Part shown: positions 1-4,864 of the stretch, piece after piece
Layout: the number at the start of each line of letters is the position of its first letter
How positions within the stretch are numbered: the stretch's first letter is position 1
Source: JBBSIN01 sp038232055
GTDB taxonomy: Bacteria; Actinomycetota; Actinomycetes; JADGOV01
DNA: 9,469 nt
Direction of reading: 5' to 3'
NCBI GenBank assembly: GCA_038232055.1
Contig: JBBSIN010000072.1
Coordinates: forward strand, 1-9,469
Translations under genes and position numbers: made by a program
Notes under the pieces: generated by a model
Database searches by the model: none
Told to the model about the DNA's origin: nothing
What the model saw: only the letters and a program-made list of their open reading frames with translations

Positions 1-139
1 CACCCGGCTCACCGACGCCCTCACCGCGCGCGGGTTCCGGGTGCTGGTGCCGCACCGCGTGCCGCCCAACGACGCCGGGATCAGCTTCGGCCAGGCCGCC
101 GTCGCCGCCGCCCGCGACCGCGCCGCATCCGCCGGCTGA
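1..139 (+). CDS. hypF: Carbamoyltransferase HypF, C-terminal end (partial)
   Basis: This is the last 45 codons of a plus-strand gene entering from the left edge; the reading frame begins at base 2 and stops at TGA 137-139. The peptide contains GFRVLVPHRVPPNDAGISFG followed by QAAVAAAR. The PPND-GGI-GQA-VAAAR pattern is the typical C-terminus of HypF, the end of its YrdC/Kae1-type carbamoyltransferase region. HypF uses carbamoyl phosphate and ATP to carbamoylate the C-terminal cysteine of HypE, the first step in making the cyanide ligands of the [NiFe] site. It acts in the cytoplasm. Its partner hypE lies on the opposite strand about 0.8 kb away, so hypF converges on the hydrogenase operon and must have its own promoter outside the window. 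Only the tail is visible, so completeness cannot be judged. Confidence 0.85.
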   Translation, partial: TRLTDALTARGFRVLVPHRVPPNDAGISFGQAAVAAARDRAASAG

Positions 140-149
140 CGGCGGCCGA

Positions 150-182
150 GCGCTCTGGCGGCGTGTGGGGCCGCCAGAGCGC
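150..182. terminator. Bidirectional hairpin terminator between hypF and the hydrogenase operon
   Basis: Bases 150-162 (GCGCTCTGGCGGC) are perfectly complementary to 170-182, giving a 13-bp GC-rich stem with a 7-base loop. The hairpin starts 11 bases after the hypF stop codon and lies about 33 bases beyond the last minus-strand stop at 215, so it is correctly placed to end transcripts from both sides. There is no clear T-run on either strand. That is common for actinobacterial terminators but leaves the function inferred from structure and position. Confidence 0.75.
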
Positions 183-214
183 CGAGCACGAGGTGACCCA
201 AAACCGAACGCGGG

Positions 215-637
215 TCAGGCGCCCGACTCTTCGCCCTTCGGGGTGCCGGCGACGTGCGCCGGACCGACGCCGGGGTCCGCCTCGTAGTCCGCGTCGTCCT
301 CCGTCTTCGGCGGCTCGCCGCCCGGCGAGGCCGACCGGCCACCCTCGGTGTCTGAGGGGCTGGGGGCCTTCATCTTGTCGTCGACGACCGGACCGGTCGC
401 GCCGCCGACGTTGGCGCCGTCCCGGTGCGACCCGCTCTCGTCGACGTCCGCGCTCTCCCGCCGTCCTTCGTACGGCGGTACGGCGCCACCCGGTTCCTGC
501 TTCCCGCCGACGCTGGGCGGCGGCCCGTACGAGCTGCGCCCGCCGTCGCCGCCGACCGGAGCCTGCGCGTTCTCCTGGGTCCCGTCGTCCGCGATCGACC
601 GCAGGTCGTCCCGGTCGTCGTCTCCCTGTCCTGCCAT
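215..637 (-). CDS. Small hydrophilic, probably disordered protein of unknown function
   Basis: A 140-aa protein starting with ATG at 637, preceded by a strong ribosome binding site (AAGGAG at 648-643, 5-base spacer). I do not recognise the family. It is very rich in Gly, Asp, Glu, Pro and Ser and has no cysteine, no membrane segment, no signal peptide and almost no hydrophobic runs, so it should be largely unstructured and acidic. Segments such as GGDGGRSSYGPPPSVGG are of low complexity. It is the last minus-strand gene before the terminator hairpin and lies 61 bases after the preceding small gene, with a hexamer repeat in between. Such proteins are common in actinobacteria, and there is no sequence link to hydrogenase. 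It may be read through from the operon or have its own promoter. The strong ribosome site is the main evidence that it is real. Confidence 0.6.
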   Translation of the reverse strand: MAGQGDDDRDDLRSIADDGTQENAQAPVGGDGGRSSYGPPPSVGGKQEPGGAVPPYEGRRESADVDESGSHRDGANVGGATGPVVDDKMKAPSPSDTEGGRSASPGGEPPKTEDDADYEADPGVGPAHVAGTPKGEESGA

Positions 638-648
638 GTCGTCTCCTT
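638..648 (-). promoter_or_regulatory. Ribosome binding site of the 140-aa gene
   Basis: On the minus strand AAGGAG (648-643) is followed by ACGAC and then ATG. It is one of the best Shine-Dalgarno matches in the window and fixes the start of the 140-aa gene. The adjoining hexamer repeat ends directly at this site. Confidence 0.65.
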
Positions 649-684
649 GTTGACGTTGACGGTGACGTTGACGTTGACGTTGAC
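649..684. repeat. Tandem hexamer repeat, six copies of GTTGAC (one variant)
   Basis: Six consecutive hexamers read GTTGAC, GTTGAC, GGTGAC, GTTGAC, GTTGAC, GTTGAC on the plus strand, and GTCAAC repeats on the minus strand. They fill most of the 61-base gap between the two small minus-strand genes and abut the ribosome binding site of the 140-aa gene. The copy number could vary by slippage. Because the array lies outside the coding frames, it would alter spacing or RNA structure rather than protein. Confidence 0.85.
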
Positions 685-698
685 GTCGTCCGGCTCGG

Positions 699-902
699 TC
701 AGCTGCCGCTTGGCATCTCCGGCATGTCGTCGTCGATGGTTCCCAGCGGGTTCACGCCGCTGTCGGAGTCGTGGTCGGACGTGCCGGTGGGGCGGTCCGT
801 CGGTCCTCCGCCCGGGCCTTCGCCCTTGTCACGGGACCCTGGAGCACCGCGCTCCTCCTGCGGTTCCTCCTGCAGCGCCTCACCGGGTGCTCGATCTTCC
901 AT
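699..902 (-). CDS. Small charged protein of unknown function at the end of the hydrogenase operon
   Basis: A 67-aa protein starting at ATG 902, preceded by AGGAGG (917-912) with a 9-base spacer. It begins 30 bases after the hypE stop, so it is probably on the same transcript. The sequence is hydrophilic and low in complexity. An N-terminal part rich in Glu, Gln and Arg is followed by GAPGSRDKGEGPGGGPTDRP and an Asp/Ser-rich tail (SDHDSDSG, IDDDMPEMP). It has no cysteine, no membrane segment and no recognisable domain. The SRD-G-GGP-DRP arrangement resembles small conserved actinobacterial proteins I have seen but cannot name. No role in hydrogenase maturation can be claimed; placement and the strong ribosome site are the evidence. 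Confidence 0.6.
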   Translation of the reverse strand: MEDRAPGEALQEEPQEERGAPGSRDKGEGPGGGPTDRPTGTSDHDSDSGVNPLGTIDDDMPEMPSGS

Positions 903-932
903 CGCCTCTCTCCTCCTCTTGGCTGGGCCGTG

Positions 933-2015
933 TCAGCAGATGCGGGGCAAGGGGTCGCCAACCAGCATGTCGATCATTCGATGGCCGCCGAAGCCGGTGC
1001 GGCTGAGCACTCGCCCCGGCGGCTCCTCGCGGACCTCACCGATGATCGCCGCGTCGGCGCCGGTGGGATGCTCGCGAAGGGCGTCGAGGGCGGCGTCGGC
1101 CAGCTCCGGCGCGACGAAGGCAACGAGCTTGCCCTCGTTGGCGACATAGAGCGGGTCGATACCGAGGATTTCGCCGGCACCGATGACCTCCCGGCGCATC
1201 GGCACGCGCTCCTCTGCGATGATCACGCCGACCTCCGCGGCGAGCGCGATCTCGTTGAGGACCGTCGCGACGCCGCCCCTGGTCGCGTCGCGCATGCAGT
1301 GCAGGGCCGAGCCGCACGCGGCGATCAGCCCCTCCACCAGAGACCACAGCGGCGCAGTGTCGCTCCGCACGTCGGCCTCGATGTCGAGCTCGCCGCGGGC
1401 CAGCAGGATCGCGACGCCGTGATCGCCGATCGTGCCGGAGACTAGCACCTTGTCGCCCGGTCGCACCTGCTCGGGGGCGAGGACGAGGTCGTGCTCGACG
1501 ACGCCGACGCCGGTCGTGACGACGTACATGGAGTCACAGCGACCCCGCTCGACCACCTTCGTGTCGCCGGTCGTCACCGCGACACCGGCCCGCTGCGCCG
1601 CGGCGGCCATCGCCGAGACCTCCGCCCGCAGGACGTCGGCCGCCAGACCCTCCTCGAGGATGAGCGCAGCCGACAGGCCGGCCGGGCGGGCACCAGAGAC
1701 CGCCAGGTCGTTGACGGTGCCGTTGACCGCGAGCTCACCGATGGAGCCGCCGGGGAAGCGGATCGGGCGTACGACGAACGCGTCGGTGGTGAGGGCCAGC
1801 CGCGCGCCGCCGACGGTGAGCAGTGCCGCGTCACCGAGCTGCGCCAGCGTGGCGTTGTCGAGCAGCGGGACGATGACGCCCTCCACCAGCGCGCGGCTCG
1901 CCTTGCCGCCGGCCCCGTGCGCCATCGTGATGTGCTCGTCGACAAAGCGGGGTCGCCGGCGGCGCATCGCCTCGATGCGCTCGCCGACCTCGACCTCGGT
2001 GATCAGTTTGGGCAT
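933..2015 (-). CDS. hypE: Hydrogenase maturation protein HypE (carbamoyl dehydratase)
   Basis: HypE accepts a carbamoyl group from HypF on its C-terminal cysteine and uses ATP to dehydrate it to a thiocyanate, which is passed to the HypC-HypD complex as a cyanide ligand. This 360-aa protein has the expected AIRS/PurM-like ATP-binding fold signatures: ITMAHGAGGKAS (residues 29-40), FPGGSIGELAVNGTVNDLAVSGA (87-109), TGDTKVV (149-155), SGTIGDHGVA (193-202) and MRDATRGGVATVLNE (241-255). It ends in GDPLPRIC, with Cys360 as the essential terminal acceptor. I chose ATG at 2015, two bases after the hypD stop, with GAGG upstream. The frame is open further upstream, but that overlaps hypD and is not HypE-like. 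This adds about 28 residues before the usual start of similarity. Its 3' end carries a 15-base match to the hypC junction repeats. Confidence 0.97.
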   Translation of the reverse strand: MPKLITEVEVGERIEAMRRRRPRFVDEHITMAHGAGGKASRALVEGVIVPLLDNATLAQLGDAALLTVGGARLALTTDAFVVRPIRFPGGSIGELAVNGTVNDLAVSGARPAGLSAALILEEGLAADVLRAEVSAMAAAAQRAGVAVTTGDTKVVERGRCDSMYVVTTGVGVVEHDLVLAPEQVRPGDKVLVSGTIGDHGVAILLARGELDIEADVRSDTAPLWSLVEGLIAACGSALHCMRDATRGGVATVLNEIALAAEVGVIIAEERVPMRREVIGAGEILGIDPLYVANEGKLVAFVAPELADAALDALREHPTGADAAIIGEVREEPPGRVLSRTGFGGHRMIDMLVGDPLPRIC

Positions 2016-2017
2016 CC

Positions 2018-3160
2018 TCAGACCTCGAGGTGGATGCGCTGCTTGGCGTACTGCCCGAAGTTGTAGTACGCGGCGCAGGCACCCTCGGAGGACACCATGC
2101 ACGTCCCGATCGGCGTCTCCGGTGTGCACGCCGTACCGAAGACCTTGCACTCCCAGGGCTTGAGCACGCCTTTGAGCACCTCGCCGCACTGGCACGCCTT
2201 GGGGTCCGCCACCCGGACGCCGGGGACGTCGAAGCGCAGCTCGGCGTCGAAGTCCGCGTAGCGGGAGGAGAGCTGCAGCGCCGACTGGGAGATCGAGCCG
2301 AGCCCCCGCCATTCGAAGTACGGCCGCAGCGCGAACACGTCGCCGAGCACCTGCAGCGCCACGGGGTTGCCGTTCCACTGCACGACGCGCCCGTACTGGT
2401 TCTCGACCTCCGAACGACCGTCGGCCAGCTGACGCATGATCATGTAAACCGACTGCAGCAGGTCGAGTGGCTCGAAGCCGGCACAGACCAGCGGCTTGCC
2501 GTGCTGGCGGGCGATGAAGTCGTAGGGCCGGCAGCCGATGACCGTCGAGACGTGGCCGGGGCCGAGGAAGGCGTCGAGGCGCAGGTCGGGGGAGTCGAGG
2601 ATTGCCTTGATCGCCGGGATGATCGTGACGTGGTTACAGAAGACCGAGAAGTTGGTAATGCCCTCCTGCTTGGCGCGCAACACGGTCAGCGCGGTCGACG
2701 GCGCGGTCGTTTCGAACCCGATCGCGTAGAAGACGACCTGCCGGTCGGGGTTCTGCCGGGCGATGCGCAGCGCGTCGAGCGGCGAGTAGACCATGCGGAT
2801 GTCCGCGCCGGCCGCGTTGGCGTCGAGGAAGGAGCCATGACTGCCGGGGATCCGCATCATGTCGCCGAAGCAGGTCAGGATGACGTTGTCGCGCTGCGCG
2901 ATGGCGATGCCGTCGTCGACCCGCCCCATCGGGATGACGCAGACCGGACAGCCGGGACCGTGCACCAGCTCGATGTTGTCCGGCAGGTGGTCCTGGACGC
3001 CGTACCGGTAGATGGTGTGTGTGTGACCACCGCACACCTCCATGATCTTGTAGTGCCGGCCGGGTTCGCACAGTGCCGTGATCTCGGCGCCGAGCACCTC
3101 GGCGAGCTCGGGGTTGCGGAACTCGTCGACGAAGCGCATACCGTTCGTGCCGTTGCTCAT
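2018..3160 (-). CDS. hypD: Hydrogenase formation protein HypD
   Basis: HypD is the scaffold on which, together with HypC, the Fe(CN)2CO group of [NiFe]-hydrogenase is assembled in the cytoplasm. The 380-aa length is normal for the family. Visible motifs are CGGHTH (43-48), HGPGCPVC with Cys71 and Cys74, TCFGDMMR (96-103), GFETTAP (148-154) and GPGHVS (200-205). The C-terminal region has a cysteine set (Cys323, 325, 338, 345, 354, 362) that should hold the [4Fe-4S] cluster and the redox-active thiols. ATG at 3160 overlaps the stop of the second hypC-like gene (ATGA), and hypE follows after 2 bases, so translation is coupled on both sides. All the key cysteines I know of are present. Confidence 0.97.
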   Translation of the reverse strand: MSNGTNGMRFVDEFRNPELAEVLGAEITALCEPGRHYKIMEVCGGHTHTIYRYGVQDHLPDNIELVHGPGCPVCVIPMGRVDDGIAIAQRDNVILTCFGDMMRIPGSHGSFLDANAAGADIRMVYSPLDALRIARQNPDRQVVFYAIGFETTAPSTALTVLRAKQEGITNFSVFCNHVTIIPAIKAILDSPDLRLDAFLGPGHVSTVIGCRPYDFIARQHGKPLVCAGFEPLDLLQSVYMIMRQLADGRSEVENQYGRVVQWNGNPVALQVLGDVFALRPYFEWRGLGSISQSALQLSSRYADFDAELRFDVPGVRVADPKACQCGEVLKGVLKPWECKVFGTACTPETPIGTCMVSSEGACAAYYNFGQYAKQRIHLEV

Positions 3161-3435
3161 GCTGTTGACTCCTCTGCTAGCAGCCGCTCGATCGCCACGC
3201 CCGCGTGAACGAGCAGGCGATCGCCGGGTACGACGACGCCGACCAGCTCGGTGGCGACCACCTCTTCGCGGCCTTCCTCGTCCCGGCAGCGGGCATCCGG
3301 CCCGTCGGTGGCCACCACGCGCAGCGCTACGGCGACATCGCCGCAGGTGATGCAGCCCTCCGTCACCGCACAGGCGTCCGGAAAGGGTTGAGAGTCGATC
3401 ATTCGATGCTCGACTGCGCCCACGGAGTCGATCAT
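3157..3435 (-). CDS. Second HypC/HupF-like chaperone without the N-terminal Cys2
   Basis: This 92-aa protein lies between hypC and hypD with ATGA overlaps on both sides (start 3435, stop 3157-3159). Residues 28-86 align by eye with HypC: CITCGDVAVALRVV, then EEVVATELVG, then VVPGDRLLVHAGVAIERL, matching the PGDWVLIHVGFAMSKV segment of true HypC. It lacks the MC-x-x-P start whose Cys2 in HypC binds the iron unit and HypD. Instead it has Cys22, Cys28 and Cys31 in a C-x5-C-x2-C pattern. Similar short HupF-like proteins with a CITC-D motif accompany hypC in other actinobacteria, as I recall. It may work with HypC and HypD in iron-site assembly, but that is inference. A second in-frame ATG (codon 12, 3402-3400) lies in a duplicated copy of the start region and could be the real start. 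Confidence 0.85.
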   Translation of the reverse strand: MIDSVGAVEHRMIDSQPFPDACAVTEGCITCGDVAVALRVVATDGPDARCRDEEGREEVVATELVGVVVPGDRLLVHAGVAIERLLAEESTA

Positions 3436-3448
3436 TCGATGCTCGACT
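3392..3448. repeat. 24-base direct repeat (33-base period) at the hypC / hypC-like junction
   Basis: The same 24 bases occur at 3392-3415 and 3425-3448, 33 bases apart. Both contain CATCGAATGATCGAC on the minus strand. The upstream copy (in transcription order) holds the hypC stop overlapping the ATG of the next gene as ATGA. The downstream copy repeats that ATG in frame, 11 codons later. A 15-base core also occurs at 969-983 in the 3' end of hypE. A tandem duplication of the coupling junction is the simplest reading. Confidence 0.9.
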
Positions 3449-3707
3449 CTGCCACGGCCTGCAGCTCGTCGGTGAAGGCCTGGCCCATCATCTCCAGCAT
3501 GGACAGCGCTTCTGCCGCCTCGCGCTCGTCCACCTTCGACATCGCGAAGCCGACGTGGATCAGGACCCAGTCACCGGGGTCGAGCGTGACGTTCTCGAGT
3601 AGCCCGATGTTGATCCGGCGCTTAACGCCGACCACGTCGACGAGGGCGAGCTGATCGTTATTGCCGTCGAGAAGCTCGACGACCTCGCCAGGGATCGCGA
3701 GGCACAT
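3432..3707 (-). CDS. hypC: Hydrogenase assembly chaperone HypC/HybG
   Basis: HypC is a small chaperone that binds the iron unit with HypD and then escorts it to the hydrogenase large-subunit precursor. The 91-aa protein begins MCLAIPGEVVEL, including the essential Cys2 exposed after removal of Met1, and contains the conserved PGDWVLIHVGFA segment (44-55) with His51. A helical tail follows (residues 58-88), as is usual. ATG at 3707 lies 2 bases after the hypA stop and is preceded by AAAGG. The stop overlaps the start of the second hypC-like gene. The last codons (AESSIE) lie in the duplicated junction repeat, so the C-terminal tip may have been changed by that duplication. Confidence 0.97.
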   Translation of the reverse strand: MCLAIPGEVVELLDGNNDQLALVDVVGVKRRINIGLLENVTLDPGDWVLIHVGFAMSKVDEREAAEALSMLEMMGQAFTDELQAVAESSIE

Positions 3708-3709
3708 GG

Positions 3710-4153
3710 CTAGGACCTTTCTGTCACGGAACGGCCGGCGGCGGCGTACGGATCGTCGTCGGAGTGCGGGTGGGAGTGTCCGGATACCGGCTCGCCCGGT
3801 TGCTCACGGTCGCCGCCCGCCGCGCGGTACTCGACCCACTCGAGGACGAGGTCGTCGCCTCCGTCGACCACCACGTCGAGGCTGCCGCAGTGCGGGCACG
3901 CGGGCGACGGGTCGGCCGAGTCGAAGCCGGCTCGGCACTCCCCGCAGCGGCCCCGTGCTGGTACCACGGTGACCTCGGTGCTCGCGCCGTCGGCGACGCC
4001 GCCCGCGGCCACGAGCTGAAACGACTGTTCGAACGCCGCCGGGACGATTCGATGCACGCTGCCGACCCGGACCCCGACGCGCGACACGGCACGGCCCGCG
4101 GCCCGGCGCTCGACGGCGTCGACGACGGCTTCGCAGTATCCGAGCTCGTGCAC
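3710..4153 (-). CDS. hypA: Nickel-insertion protein HypA with a His/Asp-containing tail
   Basis: HypA delivers nickel to the hydrogenase large subunit after the iron unit is in place. The 147-aa protein starts (GTG at 4153) as MHELGYCEAV, so the N-terminal Met-His-Glu nickel site is intact. The structural zinc site is present as CGEC (Cys70, Cys73) and CPHC (Cys86, Cys89). Family members usually end near the equivalent of residue 112. This one continues for about 35 residues with GHSHPHSDDD (His126, 128, 130), which could bind metal. GAGG lies 7 bases before the start. A 43-base gap, the largest within the core operon, separates it from the preceding 39-aa gene, and hypC follows after 2 bases. 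HypB, the usual GTPase partner, is not seen in this window. Confidence 0.95.
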   Translation of the reverse strand: MHELGYCEAVVDAVERRAAGRAVSRVGVRVGSVHRIVPAAFEQSFQLVAAGGVADGASTEVTVVPARGRCGECRAGFDSADPSPACPHCGSLDVVVDGGDDLVLEWVEYRAAGGDREQPGEPVSGHSHPHSDDDPYAAAGRSVTERS

Positions 4154-4196
4154 GGGGCGGCCTCGATTTCAGTAGGGATCGGCGCAGCGGTGCGTT
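4154..4196 (-). promoter_or_regulatory. 43-base gap before hypA, with its ribosome binding site
   Basis: This is the longest non-coding stretch within the core of the operon and marks the switch from the hydrogenase-specific block to the general hyp block. It contains GAGG (4164-4161), 7 bases before the GTG of hypA. I see no convincing -35/-10 pair and no strong hairpin, so an internal promoter cannot be claimed. Confidence 0.4.
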
Positions 4197-4316
4197 CTAC
4201 ATCGAGCGCATCTGCAGGTAGCGCCGGATGTCCGGGATCGACCGTACGCCGACCAGGGCAGCTGCCGCGACGGCGGCGGTGACGCAGGCCGTGGTGAGGA
4301 TGCCGATGAACTTCAT
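4197..4316 (-). CDS. 39-aa single-helix membrane peptide (DUF6893-like)
   Basis: A tiny protein starting at ATG 4316, which overlaps the protease stop as ATGA. GGGAG lies upstream at a good distance. After MKF, a hydrophobic stretch (about residues 4-24, ILTTACVTAAVAAAALVGV) forms one membrane helix. A positively charged tail with IPDIRRYLQMRSM follows. I recall tiny proteins of this kind being named DUF6893 in actinobacterial hydrogenase clusters; the assignment is from memory and the pattern, not a search. A signal peptide is possible but there is no clear cleavage site, and the tail charge suggests an N-out/C-in anchor. It could tether the hydrogenase or its electron carrier to the membrane, or help assemble the complex. 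The function is unknown. Confidence 0.75.
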   Translation of the reverse strand: MKFIGILTTACVTAAVAAAALVGVRSIPDIRRYLQMRSM

Positions 4317-4864
4317 GACTCGTGCTCCCTTTCGCGGGTGGACGGAACCGCGCCGGCGTGGACGTCGGATCGCGTGCGGGTGTCGCATTCTGCACCGGGT
4401 AGGTGCAGTTCGCGGTCGAGCAGTTCGGTGACCACGGTGGCGGCGCGCTCGACCGCGGCGGCGACCGGCGGTGACAACCCGATCCCCTCATTGAGGTCGG
4501 CCGGCTCGCAGCCCACGACGTAGGTCGGCGGCAGCTGCCCGCCGAGAACGCCGAGGCTGGCCAGCACCGCGGTCGGTTCCATCCCGTGCGCGTCGAAGTC
4601 GCCGGTGCCGATGTCGTCCGGACCGACCTCCAGGACGACCAGGTCACCAGCCGACCCACCGCGGGGGAGCGCGTCGAGGATGACGAGGGCATCGTAGCCG
4701 TCGAGCAGGTCGTAGGCGAGGTGCATCCCGCGGATGCCGTAGTCGACGACCCGAACGCCCTCCGGCAGCGGCTGTCCGGCGAGCCGTCGGGCGGTCTCCG
4801 AGCCGAAGCCGTCGTCGCCGAGGAACATGTTGCCGACCCCGGCCACCAGGACCCGCGCGGTCAC
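4313..4864 (-). CDS. Hydrogenase maturation endopeptidase (HyaD/HupD family)
   Basis: This nickel-dependent check-and-cut protease removes the C-terminal peptide of the hydrogenase large subunit after nickel insertion. The 183-aa protein opens with VLVAGVGNMFLGDDGFGSE, the family signature. The three residues that bind nickel in this family are visible as Glu23, Asp64 (ILDALPRGG) and His93 (DAHGMEP). The length is slightly above the family's usual 150-180. I chose GTG at 4864 because it overlaps the stop of the preceding gene (GTGA) and sits directly before the first beta strand; the longer open frame upstream is a shadow of the neighbour. The last 25 residues are hydrophilic and not conserved. 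The natural substrate should be HhyL of this operon, whose predicted cut is after the DPCLPCGVH motif. Confidence 0.95.
   Translation of the reverse strand: MTARVLVAGVGNMFLGDDGFGSETARRLAGQPLPEGVRVVDYGIRGMHLAYDLLDGYDALVILDALPRGGSAGDLVVLEVGPDDIGTGDFDAHGMEPTAVLASLGVLGGQLPPTYVVGCEPADLNEGIGLSPPVAAAVERAATVVTELLDRELHLPGAECDTRTRSDVHAGAVPSTREREHES

Noticed and set aside
649..684. CRISPR array or replication iterons at the hexamer repeats
   Set aside because: The units are 6 bases and contiguous with no spacers, and there are no cas or replication genes nearby.
163..1149. 328-codon plus-strand frame over the small-gene region and the hypE end
   Set aside because: Its product is Arg/Pro/Ser-rich low-complexity sequence. 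It begins inside the terminator hairpin and crosses the hexamer array as a DVDVDV run, with no ribosome site seen.
2016..2378. Upstream extension of hypE
   Set aside because: The frame is open, but it lies wholly within hypD, is Arg-rich and lacks similarity to HypE; ATG 2015 has a ribosome site and a typical 2-base gap.
2030..3208. 392-codon open frame on the plus strand opposite hypD
   Set aside because: It mirrors the hypD coding frame in GC-rich DNA, encodes no recognisable motif, and hypD on the other strand has every family signature.
3392..3448. Insertion-sequence ends or an attachment site at the 24-base repeats
   Set aside because: The copies are only 33 bases apart with no transposase or integrase in the window; a local tandem duplication explains them.
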